Part shown: in pieces, positions 1-8,681 of the stretch
Layout: each line of letters begins with the position of its first letter
Position numbering within the stretch: position 1 is the first letter of the stretch
Source: Thermoflexus sp.
Lineage (GTDB): Bacteria; Chloroflexota; Anaerolineae; Aggregatilineales; Aggregatilineaceae
Direction of reading: 5' to 3'
Assembly (NCBI GenBank): GCA_020724465.1
Contig: DYGX01000007.1
Span: 62,001-126,000, forward strand
Length of the DNA: 64,000 bases
Notes under the pieces: model-generated
The model's database searches: none
Seen by the model: only the letters and a program-made list of their open reading frames with translations
What the model was told of the DNA's origin: nothing
Translations under genes and position numbers: made by a program

Positions 1-57
1 GCCTGAAACCACCAGGGCGAGCAACGCCGCCAGTGTCAAGAAGTGTACCTTACGCAT
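1..57 (-). CDS. N-terminus of a secreted protein, cut by the window edge
   Basis: Only the first 19 codons are visible, read leftward from an ATG at 57. A good ribosome binding site (AGGAG, about 63-67 on the minus strand) precedes it. The encoded stretch starts Met-Arg-Lys-Val-His and continues as an uninterrupted hydrophobic run (Phe-Leu-Thr-Leu-Ala-Ala-Leu-Leu-Ala-Leu-Val-Val), which is a typical signal peptide. Because it follows a GH65 phosphorylase in the same direction, a sugar-binding lipoprotein or ABC substrate-binding protein is plausible. The mature part lies outside the window, so the function cannot be read. Confidence 0.6.
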   Translation of the reverse strand, partial: MRKVHFLTLAALLALVVSG

Positions 58-103
58 TTTCCTCTCCTAATCCACTCATAGAGATAGCGATTTGGACAAG
101 CTA

Positions 104-2299
104 TCAGGGTTGAGAGCGTTCGATTCGAGCCTCACCTCCTTCGACGGTAACGGTGTACCGCTCGCCACGATAGCGAACGGGGAACTGAAGACGGTTCCAT
201 CCTGCGGGCAAGTGCGGATCAACGGCGGGGCCGTCGGCGGTCAGATGTAGCCCGGCGAAACCAAACGCCAGCGCCTGCCACAGCCCGCCACAGGCCGCGC
301 CATGAATACCGTCGCGGCTGTTGCCTTTGTTGTCGCGCAGGTCGATCTCAGCGGCGTGCTCAAACAGCTCGCGTGCCAGGTCGAGCTTGCCCAGGCGGGC
401 CGCTACCCAGGCATGCACCGCCGGGCTGAGCGACGATCCATGATCGCACAGCGGGTAGTACGTCTCCCAGTTGTTCAGGCGCACGTCCCGATCACCCACC
501 TGCGCGCCGAGCAGCGCCATCAACATCACCACATCCGCCTGTTTGATAATTCGCAGATGGCGCGTTGCTTCGTAGCCGAAGACACTCTGAAGGCTGGCGA
601 CGCGCGGCTGATAGGCCAGCACATCGACCGGCTTGAGGTCGAAAAAGCTGTCGTATTGGATGTGAATCCGGCGTTCGGCATCAAACGGGATATAGATCCG
701 GTCGATGACGTCTTGCCAGCGGTCGAGCGCCGCCTGGTCGATGGACAGCTTGCGCCCCAGCGCGGCAGCCTGCTCCGGATGTCGCTCGTTCAGCCAGGCC
801 CAGACCTGCCGCGCCGTCTGGAGATGCCAGCGCGCCATGGCATTGGTGAAGACGCTGTTATCAACATCCTCGTGATATTCGTCGGGGCCGATCACGTTGC
901 GGATCTCGTAGCGCCCCTGGTCGGCATTCCACTCCACGCGCGACGCCCAGAAGCGCGCTCCGTCCAACACGATCTCCGCGCCGTAGTCCCGCATGAAGGC
1001 ATCGTCGCCGGTCCACTGCCAGTATTGGGCGATGGCATAGGCGATGTCGCTGGTGACGTGCTGTTCCAGCTCGCCGGTCCAGATCCGGATCCGTTTGCCG
1101 CTGGCGTCGGGCAGCGTCCACTGCGGCGTGACTTCTTCGCCGGTGTCCGCGCTCTCCCAGGGGAACATGGCGCCTTCGTAGCCGTTGGCCTGGGCTTTGG
1201 CGCGCGCGCCGGGCAGCCGGTGATAGCGGTACATCAGCAGGTTGCGGGCAAGCTGCGGCTGGGTGAGCGTCAGCAGCGGCACCATGAACAGCTCCGTATC
1301 CCAGAACACATGCCCCCGGTAGCCGGCACCGCTGAGCGTCTTGGCGCCGATGCTGACCTGATCGTCGCGCTGCGGCGCGGCAATCAGCACGTGGTAGATG
1401 CAGAAGCGAAGCGCCTGCTGCAAAAACGGATCGCCCTCAAGCGCAACATCAGAGTCCGCCCACAGCCGCCCCCAGTGCTTGCAGTGGGCCGCGTAGAGCG
1501 CCGCGTAGCCGGCCTGGCGCGCCCGGCTCAGCGCCGCCTGCGCGTCGGCCAGCGGATCGGCACTGTCGCGGCTGGTGAACAGCGTGACCAGCTTGGTGAT
1601 CGTAAACGCCTGGCCTTCGTCCAGCGCCGCGCTGAACTCGACCTGCGGATGCGCGCCATCTGCCAGCAGGGAAGACGTCACGTCCAGATCGGTTGCGAGC
1701 GCCGCCGCCATCGCCAGCGCGTAGCCGCTTTGTGTGGTCTGGCTGCGCGCCCAGACCGAGTCCGGCCCGATGCTGCCCGTCGTCCACGGCTGCCAGTGGT
1801 TGTAGCCGGACGGCAACGAGACGCGAGTCTCGATCCCGCCGCACACCCGCAGGCGCGGCGCGCCGTGCAGCACCCGGCCCGACACGCGCAGCGCCAGCAG
1901 GTGCTCGTCGGCGGCGCTGGCGAAGCGCTCGAAAGTCAGCCGCACCACATCGCCCGCCGGCGACTGCCACAGCACCCGCCGGGTCAGGGTGGCAGAGCGT
2001 ACGTCCAGCTCGCGCTCGAGGCCCAACAGGCGCCCGTTCTCGTAACCGAAGCGGTAGCCGTCGAACTCAAGCGTCAGACCGAGCCAGTGAGGCGCCGGGG
2101 CCAGATCGGGGCTGAGATCGCCTTCGACCAGGTTGAACAGCCCGTGCACGCGGGTTGAATCGAAGGTGGGATGCGCGCTGTCTTCCTCCAACAGTCCGCG
2201 CACGCCGACGTAGCCGTTGCCGATGGTGAACAGCGTTTCGAACTGCTGCGCCTGCACAGGGGAAGCCAGATGCTCGCGAATGAGATAGCCAGTGTCCAT
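104..2299 (-). CDS. Glycoside hydrolase family 65 disaccharide phosphorylase
   Basis: A 731-residue cytoplasmic enzyme of the GH65 family (maltose, trehalose, kojibiose or nigerose phosphorylases), which splits an alpha-glucoside with phosphate to beta-glucose 1-phosphate and a sugar. The catalytic-acid motif GPDEYHE is present with Glu474, and the phosphate-binding HGSSLSP motif starts at His620. The length matches the family (about 750). An upstream in-frame TTG at 2356 is unlikely as start because it lies within about 10 bases of a candidate -10 box. The ATG at 2299 gives the usual N-terminus (Met-Asp-Thr-Gly-Tyr) but has no clear Shine-Dalgarno. Which disaccharide it uses cannot be read from the motifs. 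The exported protein downstream may be its transporter partner. Confidence 0.88.
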   Translation of the reverse strand: MDTGYLIREHLASPVQAQQFETLFTIGNGYVGVRGLLEEDSAHPTFDSTRVHGLFNLVEGDLSPDLAPAPHWLGLTLEFDGYRFGYENGRLLGLERELDVRSATLTRRVLWQSPAGDVVRLTFERFASAADEHLLALRVSGRVLHGAPRLRVCGGIETRVSLPSGYNHWQPWTTGSIGPDSVWARSQTTQSGYALAMAAALATDLDVTSSLLADGAHPQVEFSAALDEGQAFTITKLVTLFTSRDSADPLADAQAALSRARQAGYAALYAAHCKHWGRLWADSDVALEGDPFLQQALRFCIYHVLIAAPQRDDQVSIGAKTLSGAGYRGHVFWDTELFMVPLLTLTQPQLARNLLMYRYHRLPGARAKAQANGYEGAMFPWESADTGEEVTPQWTLPDASGKRIRIWTGELEQHVTSDIAYAIAQYWQWTGDDAFMRDYGAEIVLDGARFWASRVEWNADQGRYEIRNVIGPDEYHEDVDNSVFTNAMARWHLQTARQVWAWLNERHPEQAAALGRKLSIDQAALDRWQDVIDRIYIPFDAERRIHIQYDSFFDLKPVDVLAYQPRVASLQSVFGYEATRHLRIIKQADVVMLMALLGAQVGDRDVRLNNWETYYPLCDHGSSLSPAVHAWVAARLGKLDLARELFEHAAEIDLRDNKGNSRDGIHGAACGGLWQALAFGFAGLHLTADGPAVDPHLPAGWNRLQFPVRYRGERYTVTVEGGEARIERSQP

Positions 2300-2361
2300 A
2301 GGAGTGTCGCGCGGGCTGTGCAGCCCCCAAAGAGAATAGGCAGTAAGAACAGGCAAATGAT

Positions 2362-2398
2362 ATTGTAGCGATAATTACACTATAGATTAAACGATTAA
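2362..2398 (-). promoter_or_regulatory. Candidate promoter and CG-centred operator of the GH65 gene
   Basis: Read leftward, a TACAAT -10 box (2362-2367) lies 17 bases from a weak -35 TTAATC (2385-2390). The -35 overlaps a CG-centred near-palindrome TTAAACGATTAA (2387-2398), the layout expected of a LacI/MalR-type repressor site on a sugar gene. The spacing and -10 are seen directly; the regulator is inferred and no LacI gene adjoins it. Confidence 0.35.
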
Positions 2399-2562
2399 GC
2401 GTGTCAAGTAGATCGTGTCCGCGCACCAGTCCGCCGCGCGAGGATGTCCGTCCAAAGACGGAAGACGGGCGCGGCAGCGTCGGGTATCCTGGTAGAGAAG
2501 CGCGTCCCGGCTCCGCGCCGGGAGCGACGCGCCACCGTAAGGCGAAAGTGAGGATGGACGAC

Positions 2563-3390
2563 ATGGGAGACTCATTGCGGCTGATGGCTATTCTGGCCCA
2601 TCCGGACGATGAAACGCTGGGCACGGGCGGGACATTCGCCCGCTATGCCGGCGAGGGCGTCGAGACGTATCTCGTCACAGCCACGCGCGGGGAGCGCGGC
2701 TGGTTCGGCCCGCCTGAGGAGAACCCCGGACTCCACGCGCTCGGCCAGATCCGCGAGCAGGAGCTGGCCGCCGCCGCGCAGGTGCTGGGCATCCGCCAGT
2801 TCACCCTGCTCGACTACATCGACGGCGAGCTGGCGCAGGCCCCCGCCCAGACTGTGATCCGCCAGCTCGTGGACCGCATCCGCACCGTGCGCCCGCAGGT
2901 CGTCATCACATTCGACCCGTTCGGCGTCTACGGCCACCCCGACCACATCGCCATCTGTCAGTGGGCGACGACCGCGGTGCACTGCGCCGCCGATCCCGCG
3001 TATCAGGCAGGCAGCGTGCCGCAGCCCCACAGCGTCGCCAAGCTGTATTATCTGGCCACCACGCAGTCGGATTTCGACCTCTACACCCAGGCGTTCGGGG
3101 AGCTGGTGATGGAAATCGACGGGGTGCCGCGCTGGAGCGTCCCCTGGCCGCGCTGGGCGATCACCACCCACCTCGACACCAGCGCCTACCAGGAGCAGGT
3201 CTGGCAGGCGGTCTTCTGTCATCGCTCACAGCTCCGCGAGTACGAAAAGCTGCTGGCGCTGCCCGGCGAAGCCCGCGAGCAGTTGTGGCGCACCGGGCGC
3301 TATTACCGCGTTTTCAGCCGGGTGCCGGTGAATGGGCCGGTCGAGGATGATCTGTTCAGCGGGCTGCGCGGCGCCAGCGCGGCGGTGTAG
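2563..3390 (+). CDS. PIG-L/LmbE family zinc deacetylase
   Basis: A 275-residue member of the PIG-L (LmbE) family, zinc-dependent hydrolases that remove acetyl groups from N-acetylglucosamine-type amides (for example GlcNAc-PI, MshB and BshB substrates). The diagnostic metal and catalytic motif AHPDDE sits at residues 12-17 and the second HPDH metal motif at 125-128. The start is taken at the ATG at 2563, which has GAGGA about 9 bases upstream. An ATG three codons earlier (2554) is the alternative. No signal peptide is seen, so it acts in the cytoplasm. It is a single gene divergent from the GH65 gene and its substrate is unknown. A mycothiol or bacillithiol role is possible but nothing nearby supports it. 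Confidence 0.85.
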   Translation: MGDSLRLMAILAHPDDETLGTGGTFARYAGEGVETYLVTATRGERGWFGPPEENPGLHALGQIREQELAAAAQVLGIRQFTLLDYIDGELAQAPAQTVIRQLVDRIRTVRPQVVITFDPFGVYGHPDHIAICQWATTAVHCAADPAYQAGSVPQPHSVAKLYYLATTQSDFDLYTQAFGELVMEIDGVPRWSVPWPRWAITTHLDTSAYQEQVWQAVFCHRSQLREYEKLLALPGEAREQLWRTGRYYRVFSRVPVNGPVEDDLFSGLRGASAAV

Positions 3391-3579
3391 GCAGCGCGAT
3401 CCGTCTGTGCCGGGTGGGTGTATGATGGGAAAGGGCGCATACCTCACCAGGTTCGCTGCCGGCAACCACTGCTGAGCGTTCCCCTACCGGCATTCGCGTC
3501 CACCTCGACCGGCTGCCTGCGAGCGGCCCTACCCTCGCGAATAACCGGCAGCATAGGCATAGAGAAACGAGGTGCTGTC

Positions 3580-4440
3580 ATGCTCAACCGCTGTCTTGCC
3601 CTGATCCTGGCGCTGGCATTGCTGGCCGGCGCCGCAACGCCGCACGTCTCCGCGCAGGGCGAGCCGCCCTGCCTGCCCGACGCGGGCACGGTCATCACCC
3701 GCCAGATCGACAGCGCGGCGCTGGGACGCAGCAAGGCGTACAACCTCTACCTGCCGCCGGACTGGTGCCACCTGGACGATCTGCCGCTGCTTGTCATGCT
3801 CCACGGTCTGAGCGGCAACCATACCGATTGGACGGTTCTGGGCCGCCTGGACGAAACTGCCGACGCGCTGATCCTGGCGGGGGAGATCGAGCCGCTGATT
3901 ATCCTCATGCCAGATGGCGAGAAAAGCTTTTACGTGAAGACCGCGCTGGGGGATTTCGAGAGGTACATCGTCGAGGAGCTGGTCGACGCGGTTGACGCGG
4001 CTTTTCCCACCGCCGCCACGCGCGAGCGGCGCTTCATCGGTGGGCTGAGCATGGGCGGCTATGGCGCGCTCTATCTGGGCCTGACCTATCCGGATCGCTT
4101 CAGCGCCATCGGCGCGCACAGCCCGGCAGTCTTTGCCTACCAGGCTCAGGGTGCCCCGCTGGGCGTCTACGGCGCCGACTGGAGCCGCTATGAGGAGCGC
4201 GCCCCGGCAGCGATCATCCGGCGCGAGGGCTGGCCGGCGGATATGCGGCTGTTTGTGGACATCGGCGCGGGCGACTTTTTGATGCCGGGCGTCTACGACC
4301 TTTTTGGCGCGCTGCTCGCCCAACCCACGCCGATTCCGGAATTTCAGGCGCACGTGTGGCCGGGCGGGCACGACTGGCGCTACTGGCGCACGCACGCGCC
4401 CGATTACCTGTGCTTCTACGTTGGAAATCAGCTCAACTAG
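3580..4440 (+). CDS. Secreted esterase, esterase D/tributyrin esterase type alpha/beta hydrolase
   Basis: A 286-residue protein with a clear N-terminal signal peptide (hydrophobic run then ATPHVSAQG) and an alpha/beta-hydrolase fold of the esterase D (S-formylglutathione hydrolase/antigen 85/feruloyl esterase) family. The nucleophile is Ser157 in GLSMGGYG, the oxyanion stretch is MLHGLSG, and Asp232 (GAGDF) and His264 (GGHDW) complete the triad. Export suggests it cleaves acyl or aryl esters outside the cell, such as acetyl or feruloyl groups on polysaccharides, but the substrate is inferred. The ATG at 3580 is preceded by ACGAGGTG. The reading frame continues upstream without signal-peptide character, so the longer start is rejected. 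Confidence 0.85.
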   Translation: MLNRCLALILALALLAGAATPHVSAQGEPPCLPDAGTVITRQIDSAALGRSKAYNLYLPPDWCHLDDLPLLVMLHGLSGNHTDWTVLGRLDETADALILAGEIEPLIILMPDGEKSFYVKTALGDFERYIVEELVDAVDAAFPTAATRERRFIGGLSMGGYGALYLGLTYPDRFSAIGAHSPAVFAYQAQGAPLGVYGADWSRYEERAPAAIIRREGWPADMRLFVDIGAGDFLMPGVYDLFGALLAQPTPIPEFQAHVWPGGHDWRYWRTHAPDYLCFYVGNQLN

Positions 4441-4492
4441 CGCTAAAATCGCGTGCGCGGGCCGGGCCCGCGCAGTCCGGTCTTCCAATTGC

Positions 4493-4523
4493 TTGACATA
4501 TTGACAATTATCGATACAATCAA
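4493..4523 (+). promoter_or_regulatory. arsR promoter with overlapping operator half-sites
   Basis: A perfect -35 TTGACA (4493-4498) and a -10 TACAAT (4515-4520) are separated by 16 bases, just upstream of the arsR ATG at 4528. The palindrome TATCGATA (4509-4516) overlaps the -10, and TTGA (4501) and TCAA (4520) form an outer inverted pair. The same TATCGA/TCGATA half-sites recur before arsM, so the ArsR protein very likely autoregulates here. Confidence 0.65.
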
Positions 4524-4527
4524 AGAC

Positions 4528-4857
4528 ATGAGCATCGATCCGGTTCTGTTTGCTAAGGCGCTCGCCGATGACACACGCCAGGAGATCATGAAGCATCTCT
4601 GCTGTGTGTGGCTGAGTGTGAACGATGTGGTCGAGCGGCTGGGAGGCCGCATCAACCAGCCGACCGTCAGCCATCACCTGAAGAAGCTGGAGGAGGCGAA
4701 TCTGGTGCTGGTCCGTCAGGAAGGGCGCAACCGCTTCTACACGCTGAACCAGCAACAGCTAACCGCCTGCTGCGGTAGACTGATCCACGCGTTCGCACCG
4801 GATCTGGCCCCCAAGGTGATTCTGCCGGACGACATCGAAACGCGCCGGTCTGAGTGA
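4528..4857 (+). CDS. arsR: ArsR/SmtB family metalloregulator of the arsenic operon
   Basis: A 109-residue winged-helix repressor of the ArsR/SmtB family. The fold is read from the ALADDTRQEIMKHL start, the recognition helix NQPTVSHHLKKLEEA (43-57) and the wing RQEGRNRFYTL. Adjacent cysteines Cys25-Cys26, in the alpha-3 position where E. coli ArsR has its ELCVCDL arsenite site, and Cys81-Cys82 near the C-terminus could bind As(III). The family releases DNA when arsenite binds. It is followed 61 bases later by arsM, and matching half-sites precede both genes. The exact cysteine geometry differs from the E. coli and C. glutamicum types, so the metal is inferred from the neighbour. Confidence 0.85.
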   Translation: MSIDPVLFAKALADDTRQEIMKHLCCVWLSVNDVVERLGGRINQPTVSHHLKKLEEANLVLVRQEGRNRFYTLNQQQLTACCGRLIHAFAPDLAPKVILPDDIETRRSE

Positions 4858-4882
4858 GTCTTCGTCTCTTTTTTTGTGTCAA

Positions 4883-4904
4883 TCTATCGACGTTCATCGA
4901 TAGA
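4883..4904. promoter_or_regulatory. Perfect inverted repeat before arsM, probable ArsR operator
   Basis: TCTATCGA and TCGATAGA form a perfect 8+8 inverted repeat with a 6-base spacer. It lies in the 61-base gap between arsR and arsM, immediately before the strong Shine-Dalgarno AAGGAGGGG of arsM (about 4905-4914). The half-site core TATCGA also occurs in the arsR promoter. A second role as an mRNA hairpin shielding the arsM ribosome binding site is possible. Confidence 0.6.
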
Positions 4905-4918
4905 TAAGGAGGGGCAAG

Positions 4919-6325
4919 ATGGCAAGTAAGGTGTACTTCGATCAAATCGGTTCGCGGTGGGATGAGTTGCGCCAGTCATTCTTCTCCGAGGCGGTCCGCG
5001 ACAAAGCCCTGGCGCTCGCCGACGTCCGGCCCGGCCAGCTAGCCGCCGACATCGGTGCAGGGACAGGCTTCCTCACCGAAGGGCTGATCCGGCGTGGCTT
5101 GCGCGTCATCGCGGTCGATCAATCGGCGGTGATGCTGGATGCTATGCGGCAGCGCTTTTCCGCCGAGGACGCGATCGACTACCGCCAGGGGGACGCCGAG
5201 CGTCTGCCCCTCGACGATGCGTCGGTCGATGTCGTCTTTGCCAACATGCTGCTGCATCACGTCGAGAACCCACCCACAGCGATCGCCGAGATGATGCGCA
5301 TCCTCAAGCCCGGCGGCCGCGTGGTCATCACCGATTTGGACGAACATAACTACACCTTCCTGCGCGACGAGCAGCACGATCGCTGGCTGGGCTTCAAGCG
5401 GGCCGAGGTTGAGCGCTGGCTGACCGAAGCCGGGTTCGAGCGGGTGCGGGTTGTGGGCACCAACGATCACTGCTGCTCAGCATCAACACAAGGTGACCAG
5501 CGCGCCGACGTAACCATCTTCGCCGCGATGGGGCGCAAAGCCGGCGCGGACACTACCGAACACGACGGCGCGGCGATTCACGACGCCGTCCGCCAGCACT
5601 ACGCGGCCATCGCGTCTGCCCCCAGCGCATCGTCCTGCGGCTGCGGTTCGGACGGCTGCTGCTCGGATCAGAGCCTGCTCTACGACCCCGCGCTGATCGC
5701 CGAGCTGCCGGTCGATGTCACCGGCCTGTCGCTTGGCTGCGGTGACCCGGTCAGCATCGCCAGCCTCAACCCCGGCGAGACCGTCCTCGACCTGGGCAGC
5801 GGCGGCGGGATCGATTGCTTTCTGGCTGCGCGCCAGGTCGGCGAAGCGGGCACCGTGATCGGCGTGGACATGACGCCGGAGATGATCGCGCGGGCTAACG
5901 CCAGCAAGGACCGCATGGGCCTGACCAACGTGGAATTCCGGCAGGGGCAGATCGAGGCGCTGCCGGTCGACGACGAAAGCATTGACGTCATCCTGTCCAA
6001 CTGCGTGATCAACCTCTCGCCGGACAAGCGCGCTGTCTTCCGCGAGGCCTTCCGCGTGCTCAAGCCAGGCGGGCGCCTCTCCGTCAGCGATATCGTCACC
6101 GAGGGCACACTGCCGGTGCACAGGGGCATCGACCTCACCGACTGGGCGGCGTGCGTGGCAGGGGCTATCGACGTCGAGGACTATCTGCAACTGCTGCGCG
6201 AGGCGGGCTTTGTGGATGTGAAAGCCGTGGACAAAGCAACCGCCGCCGAGGTTTCCGGCGAGTCCGCTCAGGCCGGGCGCATCCTCAGCGCGCGCATCAC
6301 GGCGCGCAAGCCGCTGCCGGCCTGA
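4919..6325 (+). CDS. arsM: Two-domain arsenite S-adenosylmethionine methyltransferase
   Basis: A 468-residue fusion. The C-terminal domain is ArsM, which methylates As(III) with SAM: it has the SLGCGDP motif with Cys274, the SAM motif DLGSGGG at 291-297, and [11 protein letters not shown] with Cys362. Cys274 and Cys362 match the conserved As-binding cysteines of the family. A cysteine cluster (Cys240, 242, 247, 248) precedes it. The first 200 residues are a second complete class I methyltransferase (DIGAGTG at 44-50) that starts like the methyltransferase half of ArsR-methyltransferase fusions, without the winged helix. The normal ArsM is about 260-380 residues, so the duplication is unusual. 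Start ATG 4919 has an ideal AAGGAGGGG. Regulation by the adjacent ArsR is likely. Confidence 0.85.
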   Translation: MASKVYFDQIGSRWDELRQSFFSEAVRDKALALADVRPGQLAADIGAGTGFLTEGLIRRGLRVIAVDQSAVMLDAMRQRFSAEDAIDYRQGDAERLPLDDASVDVVFANMLLHHVENPPTAIAEMMRILKPGGRVVITDLDEHNYTFLRDEQHDRWLGFKRAEVERWLTEAGFERVRVVGTNDHCCSASTQGDQRADVTIFAAMGRKAGADTTEHDGAAIHDAVRQHYAAIASAPSASSCGCGSDGCCSDQSLLYDPALIAELPVDVTGLSLGCGDPVSIASLNPGETVLDLGSGGGIDCFLAARQVGEAGTVIGVDMTPEMIARANASKDRMGLTNVEFRQGQIEALPVDDESIDVILSNCVINLSPDKRAVFREAFRVLKPGGRLSVSDIVTEGTLPVHRGIDLTDWAACVAGAIDVEDYLQLLREAGFVDVKAVDKATAAEVSGESAQAGRILSARITARKPLPA

Positions 6326-6352
6326 GCGAACCGGCTCCATCCGGCTGTCTCC

Positions 6353-6389
6353 CCGCGGCGGGCCGGGCTGGCTCGCCGCGGTTTGTATT
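6353..6389 (+). terminator. Intrinsic terminator after arsM
   Basis: CCGCGGCG (6353-6360) pairs with CGCCGCGG (6374-6381) around a 13-base loop and is followed directly by TTTGTATT. It lies 28 bases past the arsM stop. Confidence 0.7.
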
Positions 6390-6525
6390 CACCGGGCGCC
6401 AGAATGCACGCGCTCCCGCCACGAGACGGCATAGCCAAGCGGCGGTATACTTGGCGAGACCCGCCCGTCGGCGCGCCGGGGTGAGGGTCCGGGGCTGAAC
6501 GGCGCGCACCCCAAAAATCAAGCCC

Positions 6526-6933
6526 ATGCTCGCGACAATTGATCTGACAACGCCGGATGGGGAAGCGCTGCTGGATATCACCGCGCAAGCCCGCGAGATC
6601 GTGCGCGGCTCCGGCGTAGACGAAGGCCTCTGCGTGCTGATCGTCCCGCACACTACAGCGGCCATCACGCTGAACTCCGCTCTGGATCCGGCCACCGCTG
6701 CCGACATCATCGGCGATCTGCAGCGGCTGGTGCCCAAGCGGGTTGATTTTGCGCACCAGTACGACACCCCCGCCGACGCCGCCGGACATATTAAAGCCGC
6801 CCTGATCGGCCACAGCGTGACCCTGGCGATCACGCGCGGCGATCTTGCGCTGGGCGGCTCTCAGAGCATTCTGTTCTACGAGTTCGACGGCCCGCGCCGC
6901 CGGCAGGTGCAGGTCAAGATCATGGCTGGCTGA
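6526..6933 (+). CDS. YjbQ (UPF0047) family protein
   Basis: A 135-residue single-domain protein of the YjbQ/UPF0047 family, small beta-barrel proteins that form trimers. E. coli YjbQ shows weak thiamin-phosphate synthase activity, but the physiological role of the family is not settled. Family signatures seen are PHTTAAITLN (45-54), AGHIKAALIGHS (84-95) and the GGSQSILFYEFDGPR stretch near the C-terminus. The length is normal. No good Shine-Dalgarno is visible before the ATG at 6526, so the start rests on the family's conserved N-terminus. It stands alone after the arsM terminator and convergent with the ACT gene. Confidence 0.85.
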   Translation: MLATIDLTTPDGEALLDITAQAREIVRGSGVDEGLCVLIVPHTTAAITLNSALDPATAADIIGDLQRLVPKRVDFAHQYDTPADAAGHIKAALIGHSVTLAITRGDLALGGSQSILFYEFDGPRRRQVQVKIMAG

Positions 6934-6953
6934 ACAGGCGCGTCAGCCGGGCG

Positions 6954-7334
6954 TCAGAGGCCCAACGACAGCGCGATCCGCTGCGCCCGTGCCAGATCGT
7001 CGGTGTCCAGCACCACCTGGCCGCGCATGGTGATGTACACCGCGTTGATGTTGATCCCGGCATCCCCCATGGCGCGCGTCAGCCGCGCCAGCGACCCCGG
7101 CTGGTCGACCAGGTTGACCAGCAGCACCTCGCGCACGGTGTATTTGACCCCGGCCTCGCGCAGGGCTTCGACGGTTGCGTCGTTGTTGTTGGTGATGAAC
7201 TGGACGATCCCCTGGCCCGGGCAGGGTGTCGCGTGGACGGCGGTGATGTTGATGCCGTTCCGGGCGAGCGTCTCGGCGAGATTCGCCAGCGTCCCCGGCC
7301 GATCCTCAAGCAGCACGGTAAATTCGGTTGCCAT
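6954..7334 (-). CDS. Tandem ACT-domain protein
   Basis: A 126-residue protein made of two ACT domains and nothing else. The first (about 1-65) begins TEFTVLLEDRPGTLANLAETL and the second (about 70-126) has VNLVDQPGSLARLTRAMGDAGIN. ACT domains bind amino acids or other small ligands and regulate metabolic enzymes. Stand-alone double-ACT proteins are common but mostly uncharacterised. The GGAGAGGGAGGA site just before the ATG at 7334 is very strong. No amino-acid biosynthesis gene adjoins it, so the ligand cannot be inferred. Confidence 0.8.
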   Translation of the reverse strand: MATEFTVLLEDRPGTLANLAETLARNGINITAVHATPCPGQGIVQFITNNNDATVEALREAGVKYTVREVLLVNLVDQPGSLARLTRAMGDAGININAVYITMRGQVVLDTDDLARAQRIALSLGL

Positions 7335-7487
7335 CGGGTCCTCCCTCTCCCCCTGCGCGGCCTTGATGCCCGCTCCTTGCCTTCAGTATACGGTGAAAAC
7401 AACCGTCACCGAAAGCGCCCGCAGGCAAACGCGCTGCCAGAACGCGATGGGGATCGCGCGCAGCCCGGTGTGCAGCGCCGCATGGAC

Positions 7488-8432
7488 TCAGGCCAGCAGC
7501 GCCTCTTCGCGCTCGCGGAAATAGCGCGCGGTCTGCATCACCATCTCGTCCAGCGCCGCCTTGTCCGGCTTGCCGTACATCGCCGGGTACGGATTGCCGC
7601 CCGGCCCAAGCGGCTCTGGCGTCACATAGCAGCCGGGACGGTTGAAACCGATCACGTACAGCGCCATGATGATCGTGTCGAGGTCCATCGACCCCAACCC
7701 CAGCGCCCGCCGGTTGCTGTCGGCCATGTGCAAATTGACGAGCCGCTCGCCGGCTTCCAGAATCGCCATGCCGATATGCTCTTCTTCCACCTGCATGTGA
7801 TAGACATCGCCGTTGATATGCTGGATGCCGGGGTGGTCGATCGCCTCGATCCAGCGTTTGGCGTCGGCGACGGTGTGCAGCAGGCTGACCTCGGCGGAGC
7901 GGATCGGCTCGACCGCGCCGCGCACGCCGTGCTCGGTGAACAGGTCGGCCACCAGGCGAATCGTCTCGACGCTGCGCTCGAACTCGGTATCGTCGTAGGG
8001 GGTGGGACGGCCCACCGCGCCCGGAATCACGAGCAGGTAGCTGCCCCCGACGGCGGCGGTAAACGGGATTTCGCGCTTGAGGTAGTCGAGCGCGGCCTGG
8101 CGATGAACGGCGCGGTTGCTGGCCAGCTCGCTGTCGGGCGAGTACATGCCGCACACGCCCGCAACCGCGACGCCATGATCGCCCAGGATCCGCAGCGTTT
8201 CTTCGACGCGGTAGCCCAGATCCGGGCCGTAGTGGTTGCCGTGCAGCTCGATATAGCGGATCCCGGCCCGCTCTAGCCGCGCCGCCGAGTCTGCCAGGGA
8301 CTCCATCCCAAAGCCCCAGTTGCTCCACGAGAGATTGAGGCGTTGGGCCAGCCGCTCGGGTGACTTGCGCTTCAAGTCTTCGAAAGCAGCGCGAATCTGA
8401 TCGTTCTTCAGCTCAAAATTCTGTTTCTTCAC
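7488..8432 (-). CDS. Sugar phosphate isomerase/epimerase, AP endonuclease 2-like TIM barrel
   Basis: A 314-residue TIM-barrel protein of the xylose isomerase-like (IolE/Hyi/DTE) superfamily. Metal and substrate residues are visible: a His in ELHGNHYG, Glu in VEPIRSAEV, Asp/His in NGDVYHM, His in VNLHMADSNR and Glu in TPEPLGPGG. Such proteins interconvert keto-sugars or inositol derivatives; the substrate is not readable. The reading frame runs far upstream without family similarity. A GTG at 8432 has GGAG 9 bases before it, while an ATG at 8447 has no Shine-Dalgarno, so 8432 is preferred. A second member of the superfamily occurs at 59096. Confidence 0.82.
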   Translation of the reverse strand: MKKQNFELKNDQIRAAFEDLKRKSPERLAQRLNLSWSNWGFGMESLADSAARLERAGIRYIELHGNHYGPDLGYRVEETLRILGDHGVAVAGVCGMYSPDSELASNRAVHRQAALDYLKREIPFTAAVGGSYLLVIPGAVGRPTPYDDTEFERSVETIRLVADLFTEHGVRGAVEPIRSAEVSLLHTVADAKRWIEAIDHPGIQHINGDVYHMQVEEEHIGMAILEAGERLVNLHMADSNRRALGLGSMDLDTIIMALYVIGFNRPGCYVTPEPLGPGGNPYPAMYGKPDKAALDEMVMQTARYFREREEALLA

Positions 8433-8681
8433 GGCTTCAAGCTCCATTCGGTGCGCGCCGGCACACGGCGGATCGAGCACAGGCGCGGGCGGCGCAGACA
8501 CGCACGGCGAGCCGGGCGGCTCGCACGCCCGCGATTGCTCGCATTGTATGCCGACCCTTCGCGGCAAGTCAACCACAGCCCCCGGCACCGCTGCCGCGCG
8601 CCGCGCCTGCTGTGAAAAGCGTCCATCCCCACGCATTGATTGAAGTAAGACCGTCCAACCATCAGCGCACAAAGGAGCGAC

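Noticed and set aside
302-2158. A 618-codon open frame on the plus strand opposite the GH65 gene
   Set aside because: The minus-strand GH65 protein has all family motifs. The opposite frame is Arg/Ala/Val-rich without any domain pattern and is a by-product of high GC.
2300-2356. TTG start for the GH65 gene
   Set aside because: It falls where transcription would begin, according to the TACAAT at 2362-2367, and adds residues not seen in the family.
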